Assembly: GCA_029551145.1 (NCBI GenBank)
Contig: JAKPGA010000012.1
Location: 124,001-188,000, forward strand
From: Thermotogota bacterium
GTDB taxonomy: Bacteria; Thermotogota; Thermotogae; Thermotogales; DSM-5069
DNA: 64,000 nucleotides
Direction of reading: 5' to 3'
The position numbers were made by a program, and so were the translations under genes. Of this stretch, positions 1 to 11,628 are shown piece after piece. A model generated the notes under the pieces. That model made no database searches. It saw only the letters and a list, made by a program, of their open reading frames with translations, and was not told the DNA's origin. The stretch's first letter is position 1. Each line of letters starts with the position of its first letter.

Positions 1-1
1 T

Positions 2-676
2 TTCGAGATAGAGATCGGCGAGAACTCACAGGTGAGGTTCGTGGCTCACTGTACCTTTCCTTGGGTGGAAGAGTTTACACATGATGCGTTGGCTTTGGTT
101 CATGTAGGAAAAAATTCAAAGATGTACTACAGTGACGAACATTATCATTCGAACACAGGTTCAATAACCTTGAATACGACTACGAGGGCTATTGTAGAAG
201 AAAATGGTCTGTTTGTAAACAATTTCACGTTGACGAAAACCCGAATTGGCAGGCTTCGCCTTGATGCATCGGTACAACTTGGTCAGAATGCGGTTGCCGA
301 TCTATCAGCAAAGGTCAAGGCAAGTAGATCAGATCAAGTTCTGATAAGAGAGAAATTGGACTTGGTTGGCTCGCATTCCAGTGGTATGGCAAAGACAACT
401 GTTGTCGCTTTGGATGAGTCAAAGGTCCGAGTTGTGAATGAGGCATATGGGATTGGGAGTTACTCAAAAGGCCACATAAGATGTGAAGAGATAACAAAGG
501 GTGAAGGTGTGGACGTGAGTACCATCCCTGTTTTGAAAGTGATGAACGAGTTAGCAGAATTAACCCATGAGGCATCAATTGGGCGCGTAAACGCAAACCA
601 GCTTCAAACATTGATGGCCAAAGGTCTGAGTGAAGAAGAGGCAACCGAATTAATAATAAAAGGTTTGGTAGGATAA
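2..676 (+). CDS. SufB/SufD-family Fe-S scaffold protein, 5' end missing
   Basis: The reading frame is open to the left edge, so this is the C-terminal 224 residues of a gene that starts before the window; the GTG at 32 is internal. The end matches the conserved SufB/SufD tail: a GHIRCEE segment, then LTHEASIGR and a GLSEEEATELIIKG stretch. These proteins form the beta-helical core of the SufBCD complex, which builds Fe-S clusters in the cytoplasm with the ATPase SufC. The desulfurase and IscU genes that follow support this role. Whether it is the SufB or the SufD copy cannot be decided from this fragment. Confidence 0.85.
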   Translation, partial: FEIEIGENSQVRFVAHCTFPWVEEFTHDALALVHVGKNSKMYYSDEHYHSNTGSITLNTTTRAIVEENGLFVNNFTLTKTRIGRLRLDASVQLGQNAVADLSAKVKASRSDQVLIREKLDLVGSHSSGMAKTTVVALDESKVRVVNEAYGIGSYSKGHIRCEEITKGEGVDVSTIPVLKVMNELAELTHEASIGRVNANQLQTLMAKGLSEEEATELIIKGLVG

Positions 677-703
677 TATATTAAGAAAGCAGGGGGTGTG
701 AGA

Positions 704-1525
704 ATGAATCAGTATGTAGAGAAGGTCAAGAGTGCCGCAGAATTTCTTAGGCAACGAGTGAGTGAACTTCCCGAAATTGGCATAATTCTTGGTTCTGGAC
801 TTGGTAAGATAGCCGATGTGTTGCAGGAACCAAAGAGATTCCATTATTCTGACATACCTGGTTTTCCAATATCCACAGCACCTGGTCACAAAGGTGAATT
901 GATTTTCGGGAAGCTTGCCGACAAGAACGTTGTTCTGATGAATGGAAGATTTCACTATTATGAAGGGTATTCTATGCAGGAAGTCACATTTCCAATCAGA
1001 GTAATGCAACTGCTGAAGACCAAATTTCTTTTTGTGACAAACGCGTCGGGTGGGTTGAATCCCGTCTTCGACGTCGGAAAACCAATGATCATAACAGATC
1101 ACATAAATTTCATGGGTGACAACCCGTTGATAGGACAGAACATCGACGAGTGGGGACCAAGATTTCCGGACATGAGCGAACCATACGATAGAGATCTGAT
1201 CAAACTTGCAAAGAGAGCGGCTCAGGAAGAGAGGATAGATGTTTACGAAGGTGTTTATGTGGCAGTAGCAGGCCCAAATTTCGAAACACCAGCGGAACTG
1301 AGAATGTTCAGAAAGCTCGGTGCAGATGCAGTTGGTATGTCAACTGTTCCAGAAGTGATAGTCGCAAGGCACGCGGGTATAAAGGTACTTGGCTTGTCAG
1401 CGATAACGGATAGAGCCGTCCCGGAGGATCTCAAACCTTTGAGTGCAGAGGAAGTCCTCGAAATAGCTGAGAAGACTGGAGAGAAGATGGCCCGAATTAT
1501 CCTGAAGGTTGTAACTTACCTATAA
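704..1525 (+). CDS. purine nucleoside phosphorylase
   Basis: 273 residues, the length usual for trimeric purine nucleoside phosphorylases, which split purine nucleosides with phosphate into base plus ribose-1-phosphate. Family signs are the N-terminal phosphate loop GSGLGKIAD, the TNASGGLNP segment, YVAVAGPNFETPAE and MSTVPEVIVARH. The ATG at 704 lies six bases after AGGGGG (691-698); a GTG at 698 overlaps that ribosome binding site and is not used here as the start. The gene sits between Fe-S assembly genes with short gaps (27 and 11 nt), so it is probably co-transcribed, although no functional link is obvious. Confidence 0.93.
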   Translation: MNQYVEKVKSAAEFLRQRVSELPEIGIILGSGLGKIADVLQEPKRFHYSDIPGFPISTAPGHKGELIFGKLADKNVVLMNGRFHYYEGYSMQEVTFPIRVMQLLKTKFLFVTNASGGLNPVFDVGKPMIITDHINFMGDNPLIGQNIDEWGPRFPDMSEPYDRDLIKLAKRAAQEERIDVYEGVYVAVAGPNFETPAELRMFRKLGADAVGMSTVPEVIVARHAGIKVLGLSAITDRAVPEDLKPLSAEEVLEIAEKTGEKMARIILKVVTYL

Positions 1526-1536
1526 GGAGGTTTCTG

Positions 1537-2709
1537 ATGAGAGTCTTTCTGGACAATTGTAGGACAACAAAGGTTCTTCCAGAAGTTGCTCAAGTAGTCC
1601 AGCAATACATGATTGAGAAATTTGTAAGACCCGATGGCCTTTACCAGTCTGCGCAAGAAATCTACGATGATCTAACACAAGCAAGAGAGTTCTTTGCCAA
1701 ATCGATAAATGCGGATTTTGGAGAGGAAATAGTCTTCACTTCTGGAGCGACAGAATCGAACAACCTTGCTATCCTCGGCGTTGCCAGGGCGAACAAGAAA
1801 TTAGGTAATCATATCATAATATCAGCCCTTGAACATGGCTCAGTCATGAGTATTGCGTCTCATTTGAAAGATGAAGGTTTTGATGTGACAGTAGTACCTG
1901 TCGATAGTAGAGGTTTTGTAAAGATGGACGACTTGCAAAAAGCCATAACACCATCCACAATCTTGGTAAGTATAATTGCGATAGGTCACTTTGTAGGTTC
2001 GATTATGCCACTTCAAGATATAGGAGAGATTTTGAGCCAACAAGATCATAAAATCTATTTTCACACAGATGCTGCGGAAATGTACGCCAAGTTTCCAGTT
2101 GACGTGAAGAAATTGAAGGTCGATCTGTTGAGTGTGAGTGGTCACAAATTTCACGCACCGAAAGGTGTGGGATTTCTGTACGTCAGGAAGGGGACGAAAA
2201 TCGAGCCAGTAATGTACGGTGCAGAATCCTTCGACAGAAGACGACCCGGTGGAGAAAACGTTCCAGCCATAATGGGAATGAAAAAGGCCGCAGAAATTGC
2301 TTTTGAAGAAATGGATTTGGCTCGGCAGAATCTGAGAAAACTCCAAGAGTATTTCGTGAACCAAGTTGAATCGCAGATTGACCACGTCATTTTGAACGGT
2401 CCAAGGGGTGAACACAGAACACCTTACAATGTCAATTTCAGTTTCCAGTTCATAGAAGGTGAAGCAATAAGCCTTGCTTTGAGTATGGAAGGTGTGGAAG
2501 TTGCAACAGGTTCGGCGTGTGCATCGGAGAAATTGGAACCAAACTATGCAATTCTTGCTATCGGCGGTGATCACGAAAGGGCACACGGATCAATCAGATT
2601 CACCTTCGACAGATTCACGACAAAGGAACAGATAGATTACACAGTCGAAAAACTAAAAGCGGTTGTTTCCTGGCTTAGGACCATCAGTCCAATCAAAGCC
2701 ATGAGGTGA
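1537..2709 (+). CDS. divergent cysteine desulfurase (NifS/IscS-like)
   Basis: 390 residues, class V PLP aminotransferase fold. Visible are the PLP-stacking His100, the Schiff-base Lys204 in SGHKFHAPKG and the persulfide Cys328 in GSACASEKLEPN, so sulfur transfer from cysteine is plausible. Two normally conserved places are altered: the N-terminal LDxAATTP motif reads LDNCRTTK, and the VNNExG motif, whose Asn contacts the PLP ring in family members, reads IGHFVG (149-154). It may be a specialised desulfurase or have a changed substrate. It lies four bases ahead of iscU; a second, canonical desulfurase follows iscU. Confidence 0.8.
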   Translation: MRVFLDNCRTTKVLPEVAQVVQQYMIEKFVRPDGLYQSAQEIYDDLTQAREFFAKSINADFGEEIVFTSGATESNNLAILGVARANKKLGNHIIISALEHGSVMSIASHLKDEGFDVTVVPVDSRGFVKMDDLQKAITPSTILVSIIAIGHFVGSIMPLQDIGEILSQQDHKIYFHTDAAEMYAKFPVDVKKLKVDLLSVSGHKFHAPKGVGFLYVRKGTKIEPVMYGAESFDRRRPGGENVPAIMGMKKAAEIAFEEMDLARQNLRKLQEYFVNQVESQIDHVILNGPRGEHRTPYNVNFSFQFIEGEAISLALSMEGVEVATGSACASEKLEPNYAILAIGGDHERAHGSIRFTFDRFTTKEQIDYTVEKLKAVVSWLRTISPIKAMR

Positions 2710-2713
2710 TTGA

Positions 2714-3115
2714 ATGCTGAAATATACTGAATTAGTCATGGATCATTTCAGAAATCCAAGGAACCTGGGTAAAATAGAAGACGCGGATGCTCAAGCAACA
2801 GAGGGGAGCATTGCTTGTGGCGATATGATGACAGTCTATCTGAAGATCAAAGACAATCGCATCGCCGACATAAAATTCGAGTCCTATGGCTGTGCTGCAA
2901 ACATTGCCACGGCGTCGATGATGACAGAAGTTGTCAAGGGTTTGCCAATTGATGAAGCAAAACAGATTAGCTGGAAGGAAATAGTTGAAAGGCTGGGAGG
3001 GTTGCCGCAGATAAAATATCACTGTAGCAACCTTGCTGTTGACACTCTCAGAAAGGCGATAAAGGCATACGAAGACTCAACACCACGAGGTGTGACAAAT
3101 GAGAGTATATCTTGA
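2714..3115 (+). CDS. iscU: IscU-type Fe-S cluster scaffold
   Basis: 133 residues. The three cluster-ligand cysteines are C35 (in ACGD, with the key Asp37), C60 (YGCAANIA) and C104 (YHCSNLA). The 43 residues between the second and third cysteines equal the E. coli IscU spacing, so the roughly 20-residue insertion typical of Firmicutes SufU is absent. The protein accepts sulfur from a cysteine desulfurase and assembles a cluster for transfer. The neighbouring desulfurases on either side are the natural partners; its last 17 bases overlap the downstream desulfurase gene. Confidence 0.93.
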   Translation: MLKYTELVMDHFRNPRNLGKIEDADAQATEGSIACGDMMTVYLKIKDNRIADIKFESYGCAANIATASMMTEVVKGLPIDEAKQISWKEIVERLGGLPQIKYHCSNLAVDTLRKAIKAYEDSTPRGVTNESIS

Positions 3116-4226
3116 TCATGCGGCAACGACCCCTGTCTTCAAAGAAGTCGCACAAGAAGTGTTCAAAGTTTTCACCGAAAACTATGGCAATGCTTCGAGC
3201 TCACACTCACATGGAGAAGAAGCAAGGCAACTTTATGAACAGGCCAGAGGAATCATTGCCAACCATCTAAATGTTTCACCACAGGAAATCTTTTTCACAT
3301 CGGGTGGAACTGAGTCAGACAACATAGCAATCATGGGCTTTTTGAAGGCGAATTTCCCAGATGGTGGACACATCATCACCACTCAGATTGAACATCCTGC
3401 AGTCCTGCAAGTGGCGAAGTACATCCAAGACCGTGGCTATGATGTCACATATTTGAAACCAACCTCTGAGGGTTACATCAGACCAGATGATTTTGAAAGG
3501 GCTATCAGGAAGAACACAGTTCTTGCATCCGTAATGTGGGTTAACAATGAAACTGGCGTGATTCAGCCAATCGAAGAGATTTCTACGATAGCAAGAAACC
3601 GTGGAATAGTTTTGCACAGTGATGCAGTACAAGCAGTTGGAAAAATCAAGATCGATGCGAGCTTGGTACATCTTCTTTCGGCGTCTGGCCACAAGTTCTA
3701 TGCGCCAAAAGGGTGCGGCTTTCTCTATGTGAATAAATCTGTAAAGCTTGATCCGATCATCTACGGTGGAGGGCATGAAAAGGGACTCAGGAGCGGTACA
3801 GAAAATGTTCCTGGTGCACACGGCATGGCTGTCGCATTGAGTATAATTGAGAGAAACTACTCTGATTGGTGTAAAAAACTACAGTCATTCAAGCAAAAGA
3901 TCATCGACGGTATATCACATCTGTCGGAATATCATATAAATGGTAGCAGGACAATCTTTTCTCATATCAATGTCTCTTTCAAAGGAATTCAAGGTGAAAC
4001 GCTCGCCACGGCACTTGATCTGCGTGGTGTATCTGTTTCAACAGCTTCGGCTTGTTCATCGCATCACGGCACAAGTAGGTCTCACGTTCTTGATGCCATG
4101 GGATTGGATGACTGGATTGTCAACGGTGCAATCAGAATAACACTTGGATACGAGAATACTCAAGAAGAGATAGACTATTTTGTTCAAGTACTTTGCGAAG
4201 AGGTCAAACGTTTCCGAAATATATAG
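3099..4226 (+). CDS. cysteine desulfurase, NifS/IscS type
   Basis: 375 residues with the full set of motifs: LDHAATTP (6-12), TSGGTESDN, PLP-stacking His99, VNNETG (148-153), Schiff-base Lys199 in SGHKFYAPKG and persulfide Cys319 in STASACSSHHG. The C-terminal part, including HVLDAMGLDD and GAIRITLG, resembles the structurally characterised Thermotoga NifS-like protein from memory. It releases sulfur from L-cysteine as an enzyme persulfide and delivers it to the scaffold. Its start overlaps the 3' end of iscU, which suggests translational coupling. Confidence 0.93.
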   Translation: MRVYLDHAATTPVFKEVAQEVFKVFTENYGNASSSHSHGEEARQLYEQARGIIANHLNVSPQEIFFTSGGTESDNIAIMGFLKANFPDGGHIITTQIEHPAVLQVAKYIQDRGYDVTYLKPTSEGYIRPDDFERAIRKNTVLASVMWVNNETGVIQPIEEISTIARNRGIVLHSDAVQAVGKIKIDASLVHLLSASGHKFYAPKGCGFLYVNKSVKLDPIIYGGGHEKGLRSGTENVPGAHGMAVALSIIERNYSDWCKKLQSFKQKIIDGISHLSEYHINGSRTIFSHINVSFKGIQGETLATALDLRGVSVSTASACSSHHGTSRSHVLDAMGLDDWIVNGAIRITLGYENTQEEIDYFVQVLCEEVKRFRNI

Positions 4227-4236
4227 GGAGGGCAGA

Positions 4237-4593
4237 ATGGCCTATTCAGAGAAATTCAAAGAATTGTTTATGCATCCCAGACATGCACAAGAAATCGAGT
4301 ACACACATACCGCGGAAGTTGTTTATCCAGATCATGGTGACCGGGTCAGAATTTTCATGAGGATAGAGAATTATCTGATAAAAGATGTTGCATTTAAAGC
4401 TTCTGGTTGTCCGAGGGTTATTGCGGCCTCAGAGGCAGTATGCAGATTGGTGAATGGAAAGCACATCGATTCTGTCAAAATGTTGAATGAGGAACACATC
4501 AGGCACGAGATGGAATTCTTTGATAAAGGATTCGACTGTATACGTGCCCCACTCGAAGCGCTCAAAAAAATCATTTCGAGATTTGAATCATGA
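4237..4593 (+). CDS. IscU-like paralogue with the first cluster cysteine replaced
   Basis: 118 residues. It aligns along its length with IscU: C58 in ASGCPRVIAASEAV and C101 in FDCIRAP are 42 residues apart, as in the upstream IscU, but the position of the first cysteine reads PDHGD, giving His33 before the conserved Asp35. There is an additional Cys69. The ATG at 4237 follows AGGGAGGG (4225-4232); a longer reading from 4180 would overlap the desulfurase and lacks family similarity. It may bind a cluster with a His ligand, or act as a carrier or partner of the main IscU; the function is not established. Its stop overlaps the ZIP transporter start (ATGA). Confidence 0.75.
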   Translation: MAYSEKFKELFMHPRHAQEIEYTHTAEVVYPDHGDRVRIFMRIENYLIKDVAFKASGCPRVIAASEAVCRLVNGKHIDSVKMLNEEHIRHEMEFFDKGFDCIRAPLEALKKIISRFES

Positions 4594-5330
4594 ATGGACT
4601 TTCAAAAGGAATCATTTATAGTGCTGTAGCTGGTATGGCTACGGGTATAGGAGCGTTACCTTTTCTCTTCCTAAAGAGGGCTGCAAGTGAGAGATTAATC
4701 GACAGTTCACTTGGCTTTGCTGCTGGTGTAATGCTTGCTGCCAGTGCTTTTAGCCTTGTCATACCTTCGATGGAACTGGGCGGACCAATCAGATTTGCAG
4801 TCGGATTCATCTTGGGCGGCCTTATGGTAGATCTGATAGACAAATTTGTGCCGCATGAACATTTCACAAAAGGTCATGAAGGTCTCCAGTCCCGTAGACT
4901 TAAAGGAATATGGCTTTTTGTGATAGCGATAACCATACACAATTTTCCAGAGGGCATGGCGGTAGGCGTTTCTGGTTTTACTCCTCACGCCTTCTCAGTA
5001 GCATTGGCAATAGGGATTCAAAATATCCCAGAAGGTGCCGCAGTAGCAGCGTCGCTCATCAATGCAAATTACACTCCCGTGAAGGCCTTCATGGTTAGTT
5101 TTCTAACGGGACTGGTAGAAATAATCGGTGGTACAATCGGAGCATTGATTACACGCTTTTCGACGATGTTGATGCCGTATTTGATGGCTCTTGCGGCCGG
5201 CGCGATGATTTTTGTAATAAGCGATGAGATCATCCCAGAGACTCATCTTGAAGGGAAACAAAGGCTCACTACCTACTGGATCCTTATAGGTTTCACAACC
5301 ATGTCTGTTCTTGATCTTCTCTTGGGTTAG
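4590..5330 (+). CDS. ZIP-family divalent metal transporter
   Basis: 246 residues, strongly hydrophobic, with about eight membrane segments. The transport-site motifs are HNFPEG (117-122) and QNIPEG (144-149), with a DEIIPE motif near 212, as in ZupT/ZIP proteins that import zinc or iron. A short His-rich loop (PHEHFTKGHEG, around 88-98) precedes the metal-site helices. ATGA overlap with the IscU-like gene puts it in the Fe-S operon, so iron supply is an attractive but unproven role. It ends convergently, overlapping the metallophosphoesterase by four bases. Confidence 0.9.
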   Translation: MNGLSKGIIYSAVAGMATGIGALPFLFLKRAASERLIDSSLGFAAGVMLAASAFSLVIPSMELGGPIRFAVGFILGGLMVDLIDKFVPHEHFTKGHEGLQSRRLKGIWLFVIAITIHNFPEGMAVGVSGFTPHAFSVALAIGIQNIPEGAAVAASLINANYTPVKAFMVSFLTGLVEIIGGTIGALITRFSTMLMPYLMALAAGAMIFVISDEIIPETHLEGKQRLTTYWILIGFTTMSVLDLLLG

Positions 5331-6175
5331 AAGAGTACCCATAATAATGAAAGGATACCAACAATAGTACCAATAAGAAGAAGCATGCCAGTGTTGTCGT
5401 TCTGTATAACGTAATCGGTCATAAGTCCAAGTTGCCTGTATGTAACAACTCTCTGAGTCGGGTTTACATCAAGCAAGTAAACCGATTCTGCATGTGAAGC
5501 TGCTTCAAAAAGATATCCTTCTTTAATTTTCTTGAGCTCTGGACCTCGATGATCATGTCCACTCAAAACCAGATTAACCTCGGGAAAGAGTTCAAGGATC
5601 TTTATGTCAATTTCATGTGGTAAATGATTGAGACAGATGATATAATCCATTTTCGGAAGTATCCTAAGGGTTTTTTTCAGTGCCTCCAGCGGGTCACTCG
5701 GCAGATTTTGAGCGTGTTCAATCTGATTGGCAAGGTGTTGTATCGTTGTCAGTCCTATCACTGCGATCTTCATGCCGTCGATTTCAAATATGTGAAATGG
5801 CTCAAGATCTTGAACATTTGCACCGATCAAAGATTTGTTGATCCTTTTGTATATCTCTAACCATTCGTGCGAAAAGTAATATTCATGGTTTCCCAAAACC
5901 ATTGCATCGTAATTGACTTTCTGTATGTATCTCAAGACAGATTCGCGATTATCTCCCAAGAATGGAAGCTGAAGTTTTGAATCAAAGATATCGCCACTAT
6001 CCAGGACTAAAACTCTGCTTCTGTCAGTGTTCGAGAGATAATCCACCAGACCGTATGGTCCCATCCCATTTTTAACCAAAGACTCGTGCAGATCGCTTGT
6101 GAAAATTATCTGAAAGGCAAAGCACACGGCAGCAACGGTCAAAATCAAAACGAGAAATAGAAAGAAACGCCACAA
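5327..6175 (-). CDS. membrane-anchored metallophosphoesterase (5'-nucleotidase-like)
   Basis: 282 residues. An N-terminal hydrophobic segment (about 2-21) and a C-terminal one (about 262-281) suggest an extracytoplasmic domain held at both ends. The binuclear metal site of calcineurin-type phosphoesterases is complete: TSDLHE, LDSGDIFD, LGNHEYYF, CLNHLP and LSGHDHRG. The substrate is unknown; the UshA/YycH-like arrangement suggests nucleotides or other phosphomonoesters. The start is TTG at 6175, nine bases after GGAGGTGAG. It overlaps the upstream small exported-protein gene by 31 bases. Confidence 0.85.
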   Translation of the reverse strand: MWRFFLFLVLILTVAAVCFAFQIIFTSDLHESLVKNGMGPYGLVDYLSNTDRSRVLVLDSGDIFDSKLQLPFLGDNRESVLRYIQKVNYDAMVLGNHEYYFSHEWLEIYKRINKSLIGANVQDLEPFHIFEIDGMKIAVIGLTTIQHLANQIEHAQNLPSDPLEALKKTLRILPKMDYIICLNHLPHEIDIKILELFPEVNLVLSGHDHRGPELKKIKEGYLFEAASHAESVYLLDVNPTQRVVTYRQLGLMTDYVIQNDNTGMLLLIGTIVGILSLLWVLF

Positions 6176-6690
6176 GAATTCTCACCTCCATAGTTCATTG
6201 AGGCAACCATTCCAATTTGCCATACACGTACATGTGCAAGAAGCTTCAGCAATCTTTCTCCGTTTTCATACATTCTGAGCGACACACCAAGGTTGATGAA
6301 CTGGTCGGGTAGTATGCCGTAGGTTTCTATGATGGAGGAAAAAACAATACTCTTATTCCGCGACAAATCAAAGCCCATCGTGAAATGGTTAAATGCAACA
6401 AATGGTTTTCTATCTTGGATGTAGAAACTCAAACCTTCCTGTGAAACCCTAGTCGTCAGTTCAAACCGCGAATATTTCAGTAGTCTTGCAGAGAAACCAA
6501 TTTGCGCATTTTCCACGCGAATAGAGAAATCAGGACACGGCGAGAAAATAAAACTCGAACCGTTCAAAGACCATGTGAAGACCCCATAAACGTTTTCAAG
6601 CGCGTAACAAAAGTCATCACTGTAAAGAATATTCCCAATAGCAGTCAAAGAAACCATGCAAAATGTCAAGGTAACAACCAAGTATTTCAC
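6145..6690 (-). CDS. small exported beta-rich protein, unknown function
   Basis: 181 residues. The N terminus is a signal peptide (MKYLVVTLTFCMVSLTAIG). The rest alternates polar and hydrophobic residues, rich in F, Y, S and N, and the last residues are VSFYFSF, ending in Phe, a pattern seen in outer-membrane beta-barrels. It is not a family I recognise. The start is GTG at 6690 with AAGGGG upstream. A similar exported protein lies on the other side of the dipeptidase gene (8142-8777), so the two may be distant relatives. Confidence 0.6.
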   Translation of the reverse strand: MKYLVVTLTFCMVSLTAIGNILYSDDFCYALENVYGVFTWSLNGSSFIFSPCPDFSIRVENAQIGFSARLLKYSRFELTTRVSQEGLSFYIQDRKPFVAFNHFTMGFDLSRNKSIVFSSIIETYGILPDQFINLGVSLRMYENGERLLKLLAHVRVWQIGMVASMNYGGENSCGVSFYFSF

Positions 6691-6711
6691 TACAACAAAG
6701 CCCCTTTATTA

Positions 6712-6720
6712 TTGTATCAT
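6712..6720 (-). promoter_or_regulatory. possible extended -10 promoter for the exported-protein/phosphoesterase pair
   Basis: On the minus strand this reads TGATACAAT, a TGn-TANNNT extended -10 box, about 20 bases ahead of the GTG at 6690. No good -35 is visible. The divergent gap to the dipeptidase gene is only 51 bases, so promoters for both directions must be packed here. Confidence 0.35.
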
Positions 6721-6741
6721 TTCAATAGTGGAGGTGGGCCA

Positions 6742-8139
6742 GTGAATAAAAAAATAGATGAAATCGTTCTTGCCAATGGTGAGCAGATGTTTCAGGAAAT
6801 CTCAAATCTTGTGAAGATTAAATCTGTCAAGTCCCAAGCGTCAGGAACTAATAAACCTTTTGGTGAAGGTATCGCACAAGCCCTTGAGTATACACTTTCG
6901 ATGGGAAACAGACTTGGCTTTAAGGTTAAGAACGTTGATGGCTATGGTGGGCACATAGAATACGGTGATCAAGGGAAACTATTTGCCGTTTTGGGCCATC
7001 TGGATGTTGTCCCAGAGGGCGATGGATGGTCGGTAGATCCTTATTCTGGTCTTATTAGAGATGGATATCTGTGGGGAAGAGGGGTATCCGATGACAAAGG
7101 ACCGACCGTTGCAGCCATTTTCGCACTCAAGGCGGTGAAAGATGCGGGATATCAAATCAAGAATCGTGTACGGATAATACTTGGAACAGATGAGGAATCG
7201 GGTTGGGAAGGAATAAGATATTACTTTCAGAAAGAAGAAACACCGATATACGCAGTAACACCTGATGCGAATTTTCCCATTATATATGCCGAGAAGGGCA
7301 TTATAAACTACAGGATAAGTTCCTCTCTGAAAAGACAGGGAGATTCCGGTACTCACATCGTTCATCTCAAAGCAGGAGACGCTTCGAATGTGGTACCTCA
7401 GAATGCGATGGTCGTTATGGAACCAGTCAGTGATGACCTCTTAAAGCGCTTACAAGAATTCAAACCCAAGAATGGTGCACAACTTTCTTGGAAGGTAAAT
7501 AATGGACAGCTGACAGTCGAGGTAAGGGGTAAATCAGCTCATGGTTCAAAACCTGAACATGGTATTAACGCAGCGGCTGCTCTGTTTGATTTTCTCAGAA
7601 CCATTGAGATCAGTAATCAGGACTTGGAAACATTTGTAAGAGTTATTTCTGCGAAGATCGGTTATGAAACAGATGGCACTTCGTTGAAAATCTCCGGTAC
7701 CGATTGCATAGCAGGCCCGTTGACGGTGAACCTTGGCACAGTTGAATTGACTGACGACAACATAACTGCTGTGATCAACATACGTTATCCGATCTATTAT
7801 TCAGAACCAATGCTCACAAGACAAGTTATCGAAGCATTGAGACCACTTCAAGTGGAACCAAGGAGTCATCACGCGCCTCTCTTTGTCTCGCCAGACAGTG
7901 AGTTAATAAAGATCTTGAGTGAGGTCTACACCGATGTTACCGGAGAAAAAGCTCAGCTGTTGACAACTGGCGGGGGGACCTATGCGAGGGCTGTTCCATG
8001 TGGTGTTGCCTTCGGTCCGCTTTTGCCCGGCAGACCTGAGACAGAACATCAACCGGATGAGAGAATGTTATTCGATGATTTGATCTTGATGGCTCGAATC
8101 TACGCACAGCTTCTTTACAGAATTCTTGTGGAGTGGTGA
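6742..8139 (+). CDS. pepV: PepV-like M20 dipeptidase
   Basis: 465 residues, matching the PepV subfamily length. The zinc-site motifs are LGHLDVVPEGDGW, GRGVSDDKGPT and TDEESGW, with a later HGSKPEHG segment and TTGGGTYARA near the end. The enzyme should cleave dipeptides in the cytoplasm using two zinc ions. The start is GTG at 6742, preceded by GGAGGTGGG (6730-6737); upstream in-frame codons lie antisense to another gene and carry no family similarity. The next gene begins three bases after its stop. Confidence 0.9.
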   Translation: MNKKIDEIVLANGEQMFQEISNLVKIKSVKSQASGTNKPFGEGIAQALEYTLSMGNRLGFKVKNVDGYGGHIEYGDQGKLFAVLGHLDVVPEGDGWSVDPYSGLIRDGYLWGRGVSDDKGPTVAAIFALKAVKDAGYQIKNRVRIILGTDEESGWEGIRYYFQKEETPIYAVTPDANFPIIYAEKGIINYRISSSLKRQGDSGTHIVHLKAGDASNVVPQNAMVVMEPVSDDLLKRLQEFKPKNGAQLSWKVNNGQLTVEVRGKSAHGSKPEHGINAAAALFDFLRTIEISNQDLETFVRVISAKIGYETDGTSLKISGTDCIAGPLTVNLGTVELTDDNITAVINIRYPIYYSEPMLTRQVIEALRPLQVEPRSHHAPLFVSPDSELIKILSEVYTDVTGEKAQLLTTGGGTYARAVPCGVAFGPLLPGRPETEHQPDERMLFDDLILMARIYAQLLYRILVEW

Positions 8140-8141
8140 TT

Positions 8142-11447
<3,306 letters not shown>

Positions 11448-11466
11448 AATCTATCACCCTACAGGA

Positions 11467-11475
11467 ATTTTATCA
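11467..11475 (-). promoter_or_regulatory. possible extended -10 box for the nucleosidase-ligA operon
   Basis: The minus strand reads TGATAAAAT, an extended -10 element about 20 bases before the TTG start at 11447. No convincing -35 box is present. Confidence 0.4.
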
Positions 11476-11506
11476 TGATCCCAACCGAAACTGATAGAAT
11501 ACTCTC

Positions 11507-11535
11507 TTGGAAGAAAATGCACGGTATGGTATTAT
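11507..11535 (+). promoter_or_regulatory. sigma-A promoter of tRNA-Pro
   Basis: TTGGAA (11507-11512), a 17-base spacer and TATTAT (11530-11535), with TGG directly before the -10 giving an extended -10. Transcription should begin near 11542, about 11 bases before the mature tRNA 5' end. Confidence 0.7.
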
Positions 11536-11552
11536 TTTAAATGTGGTCCGTA

Positions 11553-11628
11553 CAGGGGGTAGTTCAGAAGGAAGAACGCCGGAATCGGGGTCCGGAGGTC
11601 GAGGGTTCAAATCCCTCCCCCCTGACCA
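11553..11628 (+). tRNA. tRNA-Pro (anticodon CGG)
   Basis: A full cloverleaf can be drawn by eye. The acceptor stem is CAGGGGG (11553-11559) with CCCCCTG (11618-11624), discriminator A, and an encoded CCA (11626-11628). The D stem is GTTC/GAAC, the anticodon stem CCGGA/TCCGG around loop ATCGGGG with anticodon CGG at 11586-11588, the variable loop AGGTC, and the T stem GAGGG/CCCTC with loop TTCAAAT. It reads proline codon CCG. The 3' end lies antisense to the end of the meaB gene. Confidence 0.95.

Noticed and set aside
5323-5341. Hairpin TGGGT/ACCCA at the convergent ends of the ZIP and phosphoesterase genes
   Set aside because: Only five base pairs, a nine-base loop and no T tract, so it is not supported as a terminator.
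6502-6741. N-terminal extension of the dipeptidase
   Set aside because: These codons lie antisense to the exported-protein gene and have no peptidase similarity; GTG 6742 has a strong ribosome binding site.
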